This document shows, in pieces, positions 33,603-41,946 of a stretch of DNA of 64,000 nucleotides. The position numbers and the translations under genes were made by a program. The DNA is from Geodermatophilus sabuli (GTDB lineage: Bacteria > Actinomycetota > Actinomycetes > Mycobacteriales > Geodermatophilaceae), in NCBI RefSeq assembly GCF_900215145.1, contig NZ_OBDO01000007.1, forward strand, positions 62,001-126,000, read 5' to 3'. Numbering within the stretch: position 1 is the stretch's first letter; the number at the start of each line of letters is the position of its first letter. The notes under the pieces were generated by a model. That model had not been told where the DNA came from. It searched no databases and was given only the letters and a program-made list of their open reading frames with translations.

Positions 33603-34325
33603 TCAGCGGTTCCCGCGACCGTTCCCGTTCCCGCCGTTGCCGTTCCCGTTGCCCTTCCCGTTGCCCTTCCCGTTGTCGCCGTCGCCGTTCCCGCCGCCGC
33701 CGTCGCCGCGCCCGTGGCCTTTGCCCGGGGCCGTCCCGCCCCTGTCGGCGTCGTCGGGGTCGTCCTCCGCGGCCCCACCGCCGGAGTCCCCGCCGTCCCC
33801 GCTGCCGCCGTCCCCGCCGTCCCCGCCGTCCCCGTCCGCGGCGGCCCCCGCGGCGACATCACCGGCGCTCGGGGCACCGGGGTCCCCGCGGGACGGAGCC
33901 CCGGATCCCGGACCCGCCGTCGCGGCCGGCGCCTCCTCGACCGGCCCGGCACCACCGCCCTCGGCCGGCGCCGCGGGCGCGGCCGGCTCCGGGGAGGGGG
34001 GCACGGCCACCACCGGTGGGGCCGTCGCCACGGTGAGCGTCACGAGGTCGCCGCGCGCCAGCGCCCCCACCGGCCCGACCCCGGTGACCAGCCCGGCCGG
34101 GACGTCGGCCCGCTCGAGCGGCGCCCGCTGCAGGCGCAGCCCCAGCGCCGCGAGCTCCCGCTCCACCTCGTCCACCGGCCGGCCCAGGTACGGCGCGGCG
34201 GTCACCACGACGACGTCGTCGCCCGGCGGCGCGCTGGAACCGGTCCCCTCGTCGACGACGGCGACCGGCACCCCGGCGTTCCCGCCGGTGACCTCGAGCA
34301 ACCCGACCGCGGCCCCGGCGCCGGC
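33603..34325 (-). pseudogene. Displaced C-terminal part of the downstream kinase: PASTA-like domain and Gly/Asn tail
   Basis: This frame continues the kinase at 33859-35274 after an apparent one-base insertion near 34321-34332. It codes AGAAVGLLEVTGGNAGVPVAVVD (end of the membrane anchor) and a PASTA-like unit (APYLGRPVDEVERELAALGL ... LVTGVGPVGALARGDLVTLTVA) matching the sibling kinase (ADYVGRRVDEVALNLSALGL). Then comes a Glu/Gly-rich linker and a Gly-Asn-Gly-Lys tail to 33603. Without the shift the kinase would be about 556 residues. Confidence 0.75.
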
Positions 34326-35274
34326 GCCGCGCGGCCACCGGGACCAGGAACCGGCGCCGGCGGGAGGCCGCGCCGGCGGCCCCCCGGAACGCCGTGGTGG
34401 GCGGGAGCGTCGCGCTGGGTGGCGGGGCGGGGGGCAGCGGCCGGCCGGCCAGGACGTCGTCGACCGCGGCCCGGAACGCGGCGCCGTCCGGGAAGCGCCG
34501 CTCCGGCTCCTTGACCAGCGCGTGGGCGACGAGCGTGCGCACCGGCGCCGGGACGTCGTCGGGCAGCGGGTCGGGCTCGTCGCGCAGCTGGGCCACGGCG
34601 ATCTGCACCGGGTTGTCGCCGTCGAAGGCGCGACGGCCGGCGAGGCACTCGTAGGCGATCATGCCCAGCGCGTAGACGTCGCTGGCGGGGCAGGCCCGGC
34701 CGCCGGCGGCCTGCTCCGGGGCGAGGTAGTGGGCGGTGCCGACCACCTGGCCGGTGCGGGTGAGCGGGACGCTGGAGGCCGACCACGCGACGCCGAAGTC
34801 GGTGATCTTCACCGCCCCGTCCTCGCCCAGCAGCACGTTGCCCGGCTTGACGTCGCGGTGCACGACCCCGGCGGCATGCGCCGCGGCGAGGGCGTCGGCG
34901 GTCCGGCCGACGACGTCGAGCGTGCGCTCCGCGGTCAGCCGGCCCTCCCGGGCCAGCAGCGCCGCCAGCGACTCACCCTCGACCAGTTCCATGACCAGGT
35001 AGGCCAGCGGCTCGCCGTCGGTCGCCGTGCCCTCGCCGTAGTCGTGCAGCGCGGCGATGTGCGGGTGCACGAGCCGGGCGGTGAGCTGCGCCTCCGCCCG
35101 GAAGCGGGCGAGGAAGGTGGGGTCGCCGGTGTACTCGCTGCGCAGCACCTTGACCGCCACGGCGCGGTCCAGCAGCAGGTCGCGGGCCCGCCAGACCTGG
35201 CCCATACCACCGGTGGCCAGCAGGCCCTCGAGCACGTAGCGGCCGCCGAGCGTGCGCCGCTCCGGCTCGACCAC
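33859..35274 (-). CDS. PknB-like Ser/Thr protein kinase, apparently frameshifted before its anchor
   Basis: Kinase domain with GGMGQVW (Gly loop), VAVKVLRSEYTG (Lys), VHRDVKPGNVLL (catalytic loop), KITDFGVAW (DFG) and VGTAHYLAPEQAAGG. The GTG at 35274 follows AGGGGG. After about residue 290 the literal frame turns into Arg-rich nonsense (RRRRGRGRVARGHRRERR), while the next frame continues the membrane helix and the PASTA-like domain seen in its neighbour. So either one extra base is a sequencing error or the gene lost its extracellular part. The sibling kinase lies 119 nt upstream. Confidence 0.85.
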   Translation of the reverse strand: MVEPERRTLGGRYVLEGLLATGGMGQVWRARDLLLDRAVAVKVLRSEYTGDPTFLARFRAEAQLTARLVHPHIAALHDYGEGTATDGEPLAYLVMELVEGESLAALLAREGRLTAERTLDVVGRTADALAAAHAAGVVHRDVKPGNVLLGEDGAVKITDFGVAWSASSVPLTRTGQVVGTAHYLAPEQAAGGRACPASDVYALGMIAYECLAGRRAFDGDNPVQIAVAQLRDEPDPLPDDVPAPVRTLVAHALVKEPERRFPDGAAFRAAVDDVLAGRPLPPAPPPSATLPPTTAFRGAAGAASRRRRFLVPVAARRRRRGRGRVARGHRRERRGAGRRRRRGDRFQRAAGRRRRRGDRRAVPGPAGGRGGAGARGAGAAPAAGAARAGRRPGRAGHRGRAGGGAGARRPRDAHRGDGPTGGGRAPLPGAGRARGAGRGRWCRAGRGGAGRDGGSGIRGSVPRGPRCPERR

Positions 35275-35392
35275 CCGTACCCCCTGTCGTCCGCGCCCCC
35301 GGGCCAGCCTGCCACCGGCTGCGGAGGCGGACATCCCGGCGGGCCTCGGACCTCCGGCCCAGGTCACGACCTCCGGTCCGCGGCGCAGGCGG

Positions 35393-37045
35393 TCAGTCGT
35401 CGTCGTGGTGGGGGGAGGAGGGGGACGTCGACGCGGACACGGTGGAGGTGGAGGTGGAGGTGGAGGTGGAGGTGGACGGTGAGCCGGTGGCCGTCGACGG
35501 CGCGGTGGTGGTGGGTGCGGTCGTCGTCGGGGTGGGCGTCGGCGTCGGGGTGCCCCCCGGCAACTGCGAGGGGCTCGTCGGCTCCGGCGCCGGGGTCGTG
35601 GTGGGCGCGGTCGTCGTCGGGACCTCCGCCGGCTCCGGCTGGACCGGCGGCGCGGCGGCGCGCTCGCCCCCACCACTGTTGACGACCGCCGACCCGCGGC
35701 CCGGCGCCCGTGAGGTCTGGGGCGCGACGGCGAAGACGACGACGACCTCGTCACCCGCCGACAGCGGCACCCCGGCGGGGTCCAGCGCGGTGACCAGGCC
35801 CGGGACGGCGTCGGCGGTGACCTCCTCCTGGCGCGAGACGAGCAGCCCCAGCGCGGAGAGGTTGAGCGCCACCTCGTCGACGCGGCGGCCCACGTAGTCC
35901 GCGGCGTCGAGCACGATCCCGGCGTCGTCGGTCTGCGCGGCCACGACCGGCGTCCGGCTGTCGTCCTCGGAGACGGCGACGAAGACCGCGCCCGCGGTGC
36001 CGGCCCCCAGCAGCAGGGTCAGCAGCGGCACGAGCAAGGCGGCCGCCCCGCGCCGCCGCGGCGCCGCCGGACTGCTGGTCCGGGGCACCGCGGGGCTGCC
36101 GTCGCGCGGGGACGGCAGCCCGGCGGGCACGGCCGGCCGCTCACCGGTGGACGGGGGCGGCGGCGGGATGGGGAGGGCGCACGTGGGCGGAGGCTCGGGC
36201 TGCGGGCGGCCGGCGCGGACGTCTTCGACGGCGGCGACGAACGCGGCGCCGTCGGGGATGCGAGCGGACGGGTTCTTGCACAGCGAGCGCCGGATGAGCG
36301 TGCGGATCCCGCCGGGGAGGTCCTCGGACAGCGGTGCGGGGTCCTCCCGCACCTGCTTGAGGGCGATGGTGACGGCGTTGTCGCCGTCGAAGGCCGGATG
36401 GCCGGTGAGGCACTCGTAGCCGACCAGGCCGAGCGCGTAGACGTCGCTGGCGGGGGTGGCGTGGTGGCCCTCGGCGACCTCGGGCGAGAGGTACTGGGGC
36501 GTGCCGATGACCTGGCCGGTGCGGGTGAGCGGCACGCTCCCGGCCGACCAGGCGATGCCGAAGTCGGTGATCTTCACGCTGCCGTCGTCGCGGACGAGGA
36601 TGTTGCCCGGCTTGACGTCGCGGTGCACGAGGCCGACCCGGTGCGCCTCGGCCAGCGCGGAGGCGGTCTGCTGCAGCACCGACAGCGTGACCGCCGCGTC
36701 GAGGCGGCCCTCCCGCCGCAGCACCGCCGACAGCGGCTCGCCCTCCACCAGCTCCATGACGAGGAACGCCAGGGTCTCGCCGCTGCCGTCGGCGGCCTCA
36801 GCCTCGCCGTAGTCGAAGACGGCGGCGATGTGGGGGTGGCTCAGCGCGGCGGCGTGCTGGGCCTCGGCGCGGAACCGGGCCCGGAAGGTGGGGTCGCCGG
36901 TGTACTCGCTGCGCAGCACCTTCACCGCGACCGGGCGACCCAGCAGGGCGTCCACGCCCCGCCACACCTGGCCCATGCCACCGGCCGCGATCAGCTGGGC
37001 GAGCTCGTAGCGGTCCCCGAGAGCCCGCCGACCCGGCTCCACCAC
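35393..37045 (-). CDS. PknB-like Ser/Thr protein kinase with PASTA-like domain and Thr/Pro-rich tail
   Basis: 550 residues. The kinase domain has GGMGQVW, VAVKVLRSEYTG, VHRDVKPGNILV, KITDFGIAW and GTPQYLSPEVAEG. A single membrane helix (ALLVPLLTLLLGAGTAGAVFVAV, about residue 335) is followed by one PASTA-like module (ADYVGRRVDEVALNLSALGL) outside the cell. Then comes a Pro/Thr-rich wall-spanning-type tail, an ST repeat coded by a GGAGGT-type hexamer (35441-35477), and the end HHDDD. PASTA modules bind peptidoglycan or lipid II fragments, so cell-wall sensing is likely. GTG 37045. Confidence 0.9.
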   Translation of the reverse strand: MVEPGRRALGDRYELAQLIAAGGMGQVWRGVDALLGRPVAVKVLRSEYTGDPTFRARFRAEAQHAAALSHPHIAAVFDYGEAEAADGSGETLAFLVMELVEGEPLSAVLRREGRLDAAVTLSVLQQTASALAEAHRVGLVHRDVKPGNILVRDDGSVKITDFGIAWSAGSVPLTRTGQVIGTPQYLSPEVAEGHHATPASDVYALGLVGYECLTGHPAFDGDNAVTIALKQVREDPAPLSEDLPGGIRTLIRRSLCKNPSARIPDGAAFVAAVEDVRAGRPQPEPPPTCALPIPPPPPSTGERPAVPAGLPSPRDGSPAVPRTSSPAAPRRRGAAALLVPLLTLLLGAGTAGAVFVAVSEDDSRTPVVAAQTDDAGIVLDAADYVGRRVDEVALNLSALGLLVSRQEEVTADAVPGLVTALDPAGVPLSAGDEVVVVFAVAPQTSRAPGRGSAVVNSGGGERAAAPPVQPEPAEVPTTTAPTTTPAPEPTSPSQLPGGTPTPTPTPTTTAPTTTAPSTATGSPSTSTSTSTSTSTVSASTSPSSPHHDDD

Positions 37046-37282
37046 CGTGGCTCACCCCTCGCCTGCCCGACTGCCGGTCCTCGGCCCGGGGGCGCCGGCG
37101 TCCCCCAGGTCTGGATGTCCCGCGCCGCCTGCGACTACACATGCGTCCGGCCGCCGACCGCATCCCGGGCGTGTCGCTGTCGGCCGAGGACGGGGGCTGC
37201 CGAACGGTCTGGGCGCGAGCCGTCCGGGGTCCATCATCCCAGGTCAGCGGGGAACTGGTGGGGACGGTTCGTCACGGTGTGG

Positions 37283-38569
37283 TCACACCTCGAACAGGGC
37301 GCGCCCCCACCAGTCGGCGTCGTCCCGGACCCCCGGCGGGCAGGCGAAGACCGCCGAGGAGGTGTGCCGGATGTACTCGTTGAGGGTGTCCAGCCGCAGG
37401 TTGCGCTGGATCTGCACGAACCCGGTCTCGGGATCCCGCTGGAAGGCGATGAAGAACAGCCCGGCGTCGAGGCGGCCGAGGCCGTCGGAGCCGTCCACGA
37501 AGCTGTAGCCGCGACGCAGGATCGCCGTCCCGGAGTTGGTGGGATGGGCGAGGAAGACGTGCGAGGTCTCGGGGATCGCGAAGCCGCCGTCCACCCGGGC
37601 GGTGAAGCCGACCGGGTCGAACTCCTCCCGCTGCCCCAGCGGGGCCCCGGCCCCCTTGGTGCGACCGATGGTCTGCTCCTGCTCGTCGAGCGTCGAGCTG
37701 TCCCACACCTCGATGTGCATCCGGATCCGCCGGGTGACCAGGTACGAGCCCCCGGCCAGCCAGTCGGACCCGCTGTCGCCGTCGGCCACCCACACGAACC
37801 GGTCGAGCGCGCCGGCGTTCTCGGCCTTGAGGTTGTCGGTGCCGTCCTTGAACCCCATCAGGTTGCGCGGGGTCGCCTGCGCGGTCGTGGTGGACGACGT
37901 CCGGCCGAACCCGAGCTGCGACCAGCGGACGGTCACCACCCCGGCGCCGATGCGGACCAGGTTGCGCACCGCGTGCACGGCCACCTGCGGGTCGTCGGCG
38001 CAGGCCTGGATGCACAGGTCGCCGCCGCTGATCGCCGGGTCGATCGTCTCGTTGGCGAAGGACGGCAGCTCGGCCAGCGGCTCGGGACGGCGGTCGGCCA
38101 GGCCGAACCGGTCGCGACCGTCGGCGGTGAACAGCGTCGGACCGAACCCGACCGTGAGCGTGAGCCGCGAGGCGGACAGGCCCAGCGCCTCCCCCGTGTC
38201 GTCCGGCGGGGCGAACTGCTCCCCGCCCACGGCACCCAGCGGCCCGGCGTCCTGCCCAGCGGTCATCCGGCGGGCGGCCGCGGTCCACGCCTGGAGCATC
38301 GCGACCAGCTCCTCCCGGGAGTCGGTGGTGACGTCGAGCGCGACGAAGTGCAGGCGGTCCTGCGCCGGCGTGACGATCCCGGCCTGGTGCCGACCGGTGA
38401 ACTCGACGACGTCGTCCGCCGGGTCGGAGGCGGGTGCCCCCGCGACCGTCGCCCGGCCGAGCGCGCCGCCGGCGGCGCCGGCCGCGAGGACCCCCGCCGT
38501 GCCGGCCCCCACCAGGCCGAACAGGCGGCGCCGGGACAGGCCCCCGGCGGGGGAGGTCGGTTCGCTCAT
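37283..38569 (-). CDS. efeB: EfeB, Tat-exported Dyp-type haem peroxidase (deferrochelatase)
   Basis: 428 residues. The N-terminus has a twin-arginine signal (SRRRLFGLVGAGTAGVLAAG). The mature part has the Dyp motif GFKDGTDN (GxxDG, distal Asp) and the proximal-His region ETSHVFLAHP. EfeB acts outside the membrane with EfeO and EfeU, oxidising Fe2+ or taking iron from haem. The ATG at 38569 follows GAGAGGGAC. It is the last gene of the efeUOB operon, 47 nt after efeO. Confidence 0.93.
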   Translation of the reverse strand: MSEPTSPAGGLSRRRLFGLVGAGTAGVLAAGAAGGALGRATVAGAPASDPADDVVEFTGRHQAGIVTPAQDRLHFVALDVTTDSREELVAMLQAWTAAARRMTAGQDAGPLGAVGGEQFAPPDDTGEALGLSASRLTLTVGFGPTLFTADGRDRFGLADRRPEPLAELPSFANETIDPAISGGDLCIQACADDPQVAVHAVRNLVRIGAGVVTVRWSQLGFGRTSSTTTAQATPRNLMGFKDGTDNLKAENAGALDRFVWVADGDSGSDWLAGGSYLVTRRIRMHIEVWDSSTLDEQEQTIGRTKGAGAPLGQREEFDPVGFTARVDGGFAIPETSHVFLAHPTNSGTAILRRGYSFVDGSDGLGRLDAGLFFIAFQRDPETGFVQIQRNLRLDTLNEYIRHTSSAVFACPPGVRDDADWWGRALFEV

Positions 38570-38616
38570 GTCCCTCTCACTGCGGGTGGGCGGTCGGGCA
38601 CGACCGCGGGTGCCGG

Positions 38617-39768
38617 TCAGCGGTCGGCGACGACCGCGGCGACCCGGCTGACGGACTCGGTGAGCGCGGTCACGCTGTCGCTGAGGCCGCGCAGCTGCTC
38701 CTGGGTGAGCTGGTCGTAGAGGAGCCAACCGTCACCCGATCGGTACTGTTCCAGCTCCGCCTCGGTGGCCGCGAAGCGCTCGTCGATCTCGGCGACCAGC
38801 TCCGGGTCGGCCTCCTCCAGGTACGGGCGCAGGGCCTGGACGGCGGCCTCGGAACCCTCCAGGTTGGCGGCGAAGTCCCACAGGTCGGTGTGCGAGTAGC
38901 GGTCCTCCTCGCCGGTGATCTTGCCGGTGGCGATCTCGTCGAGCAGCGCCTTGGCCCCGTTGGCCAGCTGCAGCGGGTCGAGGGTGGTCTGGTCGGCCAG
39001 GCTCACCACCTCCTGGACGTCGGCCAGCAGCTGGTCGGCGTAGGGCGCCATGTCCGCGGTGGTCCCGCCGACCCACAGCGCCTGCTCGATGCGGTGGTAG
39101 CCGGTGAAGTCCTCCCCCTCGGCCTGGTCACCCTCGCGGCCGTCGATGCGCGGGTCGAGGTCCCCGAAGACCTCCGCGACCGGCTCGATGCGCTCCCAGT
39201 AGGTGCGGGCGACGGGGAACAGCGCCTTGGCCCCCTCGACGTCGCCGGCCTTGACGGCGTCGACGAACGCGGCGGTCTGCTCGGTGAGGGCGGCGGTCTG
39301 GCTGCGCACGTACCGCTGGTAGTCGGTGGCCGCCTGGGCGAGGGTCTCGTCCTCCGACAGCTGCGCGGCCTCACCGGTGACGGTGAGCGCGTTGCGGAGG
39401 CCGTCGCCGACCATGCCGGGCTTGCAGGCGGTCTCGTAGTCCCCGGCCGGCAGCTCGACGAGCAGCTCGCGGGTCACCCCGGGCGCGATGTTCTCCACCT
39501 CGCCCATCACGCGGTCGCCCTCGGCGTAGACGTAGAACTCGGTGACCTGGCTCCCGTCGTTGGTGACGGCGAACGAGTGCGTGCCCGCAGCCAGCTCGGA
39601 CTCGGCCACCTGGCAGGCGTCGTCGGAGGCGGCGACGGTGACCGTGTCGGCGGCCGCGCCGCCCGAGGCCCCCTCGCCCGTGCCGGGGTCACCACCACAG
39701 GCGGCGGTGGTCAGGGCCGCGAGGAGGCCGGCGGCGAGGACGGGGGTGCGGCGGCTACGCGCGGACAT
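38617..39768 (-). CDS. efeO: EfeO, cupredoxin plus M75 imelysin-type iron-binding lipoprotein
   Basis: 383 residues. A lipoprotein signal ends in LTTAAC (lipobox, Cys about residue 24). A cupredoxin-like domain follows (TVTVAASDDACQV ... GDYETACKPGM), then the M75 domain with GYHRIEQALW (HxxE metal motif) and a helical C-terminus. The periplasm-like-side lipoprotein passes iron to EfeU. Its start overlaps the end of efeU by 14 nt. Confidence 0.93.
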   Translation of the reverse strand: MSARSRRTPVLAAGLLAALTTAACGGDPGTGEGASGGAAADTVTVAASDDACQVAESELAAGTHSFAVTNDGSQVTEFYVYAEGDRVMGEVENIAPGVTRELLVELPAGDYETACKPGMVGDGLRNALTVTGEAAQLSEDETLAQAATDYQRYVRSQTAALTEQTAAFVDAVKAGDVEGAKALFPVARTYWERIEPVAEVFGDLDPRIDGREGDQAEGEDFTGYHRIEQALWVGGTTADMAPYADQLLADVQEVVSLADQTTLDPLQLANGAKALLDEIATGKITGEEDRYSHTDLWDFAANLEGSEAAVQALRPYLEEADPELVAEIDERFAATEAELEQYRSGDGWLLYDQLTQEQLRGLSDSVTALTESVSRVAAVVADR

Positions 39769-40675
39769 GCTGGGCGTCCTCCGGGTTCGACGACGGGGTC
39801 GGGCGGGCCTCCGCCGGCACGGCGCCGGTGGACGACGGGGTGTGCTGCCGGCGGGCCGGCCACAGGAAGGCGACCAGCACCGGCACGAGGTAGGCGACGT
39901 AGGCGACCGTCTCCAGGACGGTGGGCGCCGCGGTGATGTTGAACATCCCGGCCAGCGCGGCGCCGTACCAGCTGTTCGGGTCCAGCACGCCGGAGACGTC
40001 GAAGGTGAGCACGTCCAACCCCGGCAGCACGCCGGCTTCCTGGAAGTCGTGGACGCCGTACTTGAGGATGCCGGCGGCCACGAAGACCAGCAGGACGCCG
40101 CTGATGGTGAAGAACCGGGACAGGTCCACCCGGATCGCGCCGGCGTACAGCCCGACCCCGACGAGGACGGCGGTGAGCACGCCGGCGGTGATCGCGACCA
40201 GCGGCGTCGCGGTGGTCGTGGCGCCCTGGGCCGCGGCGTAGAAGAGCAGCGTCGTCTCCAGGCCCTCGCGGACGACGGACAGGAACGCGACGCCGGCGAC
40301 GGCCAGCGCGCCCAGGCCCAGGGCGTGCTCCAGCTGGCCGGTCAGCTCACCCTCGAGCCGGCGGGCGGTCCGCCGCATCCAGAACACCATCCAGGTGACC
40401 AGCGCGACGGCCAGCACGGAGGTGATCGCCTCGAACAGCTCCCGGCTGCGATAGTCGGCCAGCAGCGTGGTCCCGGTGTAGGTGAGCAGCGCACCGAAGA
40501 GCACCGACAGCGCGACGGCGACGGCGACGCCGGCCCACAGCGGCAGCAGCTGGCGGCGGCGTCCGGACCGGACGAGGTAGGCGACGAGGATGCTCACCAC
40601 GAGGGTGGCCTCCAGCCCCTCGCGGAGGCCGATCAGGTAGCTGGCGAGGAATGCCTGGCCCATGCGGGGACCCAT
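39755..40675 (-). CDS. efeU: EfeU, FTR1-family iron permease
   Basis: About 306 residues, seven helices, with two REGLE motifs (GLREGLEATL in TM1 and VVREGLETTL in TM4) that carry ferric iron through the membrane. First gene of the efeUOB operon. The start is ATG 40675 or the in-frame ATG 40663; GGAGGG lies upstream of the first. A DtxR/IdeR-type box sits about 30 bases upstream, so the operon should be shut off when iron is plentiful. Confidence 0.93.
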   Translation of the reverse strand: MGPRMGQAFLASYLIGLREGLEATLVVSILVAYLVRSGRRRQLLPLWAGVAVAVALSVLFGALLTYTGTTLLADYRSRELFEAITSVLAVALVTWMVFWMRRTARRLEGELTGQLEHALGLGALAVAGVAFLSVVREGLETTLLFYAAAQGATTTATPLVAITAGVLTAVLVGVGLYAGAIRVDLSRFFTISGVLLVFVAAGILKYGVHDFQEAGVLPGLDVLTFDVSGVLDPNSWYGAALAGMFNITAAPTVLETVAYVAYLVPVLVAFLWPARRQHTPSSTGAVPAEARPTPSSNPEDAQHVRA

Positions 40676-40705
40676 CTGCTGAGCGGACGTCCCTCCGGCG
40701 GCGCC

Positions 40706-40724
40706 GTAGGTGAGGCTCACCTTA
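40706..40724. promoter_or_regulatory. DtxR/IdeR iron box of efeUOB
   Basis: GTAGGTGAGGCTCACCTTA fits the 19-bp DtxR-family consensus at about 15 positions and is close to a perfect palindrome (AGGTGAG-C-CTCACCT style halves). It lies just upstream of efeU. A weaker site of the same type precedes mntH. Confidence 0.8.
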
Positions 40725-40940
40725 CCCATGGGTGCGGCGACCGGATCGGGCATCGGTCCCGGCGTCGCGGCCCGGAGGTCCCCCGCCCCGGGACCGCCGT
40801 CGCGTTGCGCCGACGTTGCACCCGGACCACTCCGGTGCGCCGGGTGCTTGCCAGACGCAACGGCCGACTGTGACGGTGGACACTCCCCGGCGCTCGCCCC
40901 GGGCCGCCGGACACCGCTCATCGACGAGAGGACGGTCCCC

Positions 40941-41939
40941 ATGACCAACGCCGCGGAACAGGCCGAGGAGAAGGCCCCCACCCCACCCGCCACCGCCCCG
41001 GACATGACCGAGGTCCTGGCCGACGCACCCACCAACTGGGGCAAGTGGGGCCCGGACGACGAGGTCGGCTCGCTGAACTACCTCACGGCCGAGGAGGTCA
41101 TGCGGGGCATCGGGCACGTCAAGCAGGGCAAGGTCTTCCCCCTGCAGCGGCTGATCGGGGACCCGAAGGGCGACCCGGTGTGGCCGGGGCGCTCACCGGC
41201 CGAGCGGACGATGATCCTCGACGAGTCCTCGTGGGACTCCCCCGACGCCCCGCAGTTCCCCGGCGGCCTGCACTACGCCGACGACAAGATCAACGCCTTC
41301 CTGCAGGGCTCCACGCAGTACGACGCCCTGGGCCACGTCTGGTACGGCGGACAGATCTGGAACGGCTATGACGCCCGGACGACGGTCGGCGGCCTGGAGA
41401 AGGCCAGCGTCGAGGCGATCGCCCAGCGTGGCGTCGTCGGCCGCGGCATCCTGCTCGACATGGCCCGCTTCCGCGGGAAGCCGACCCTGGACAAGGGCGA
41501 GACGTTCAGCCACGAGGACCTCATGGCCTGCGCCGAGGCCCAGGGCACCCGGATCGAGAAGCACGACATCCTCGTCATCCGGACGAACTTCCTGCAGCTG
41601 TTCCACGAGCAGGGCGACGCGTTCTACGAGGGCTTCAACGAGCCCGGCCTGGTCTACAGCCGCGAGCTGGTGCAGTGGTTCCAGGACATGGAGATCCCCA
41701 ACCTGGTCACCGACACCATCGCCAACGAGGTCACCTACGACCCCAACAACGGCACCGCCCTGCCGCTGCACTGCGCCCTCATGCGCAACCTCGGGGTCAC
41801 CCTCACCGAGATCTGCGACCTGGAGCAGCTGGGTGAGGACTGCGCGGCGGACCGGCAGTACACGTTCCTGTACGCGGCCGCCCCCCTGAAGGTGCACCGG
41901 GCGACCGGCTCCCCGGTCAACCCGCTCGCCATCAAGTGA
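40941..41939 (+). CDS. Cyclase family (kynurenine formamidase-like) protein
   Basis: 332 residues matching PF04199 cyclases. The metal-binding stretch is STQYDALGHVWYGGQIWNG with the DxxxH-type pattern, and conserved late elements are RGILLDMARFRG and LVTDTIANE. Kynurenine formamidase and related hydrolases belong here, but the true substrate cannot be told. The ATG at 40941 follows GAGAGGAC. The AMP-ligase gene begins 7 nt after its stop, so the two are co-transcribed and may degrade an aromatic or acyl compound together. Confidence 0.88.
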   Translation: MTNAAEQAEEKAPTPPATAPDMTEVLADAPTNWGKWGPDDEVGSLNYLTAEEVMRGIGHVKQGKVFPLQRLIGDPKGDPVWPGRSPAERTMILDESSWDSPDAPQFPGGLHYADDKINAFLQGSTQYDALGHVWYGGQIWNGYDARTTVGGLEKASVEAIAQRGVVGRGILLDMARFRGKPTLDKGETFSHEDLMACAEAQGTRIEKHDILVIRTNFLQLFHEQGDAFYEGFNEPGLVYSRELVQWFQDMEIPNLVTDTIANEVTYDPNNGTALPLHCALMRNLGVTLTEICDLEQLGEDCAADRQYTFLYAAAPLKVHRATGSPVNPLAIK

Positions 41940-41946
41940 GCCCCCG

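Noticed and set aside
35441..35477. Hexamer microsatellite as a regulatory element
   Set aside because: It codes the Ser-Thr tail of the kinase in frame, so it is explained as coding low complexity.
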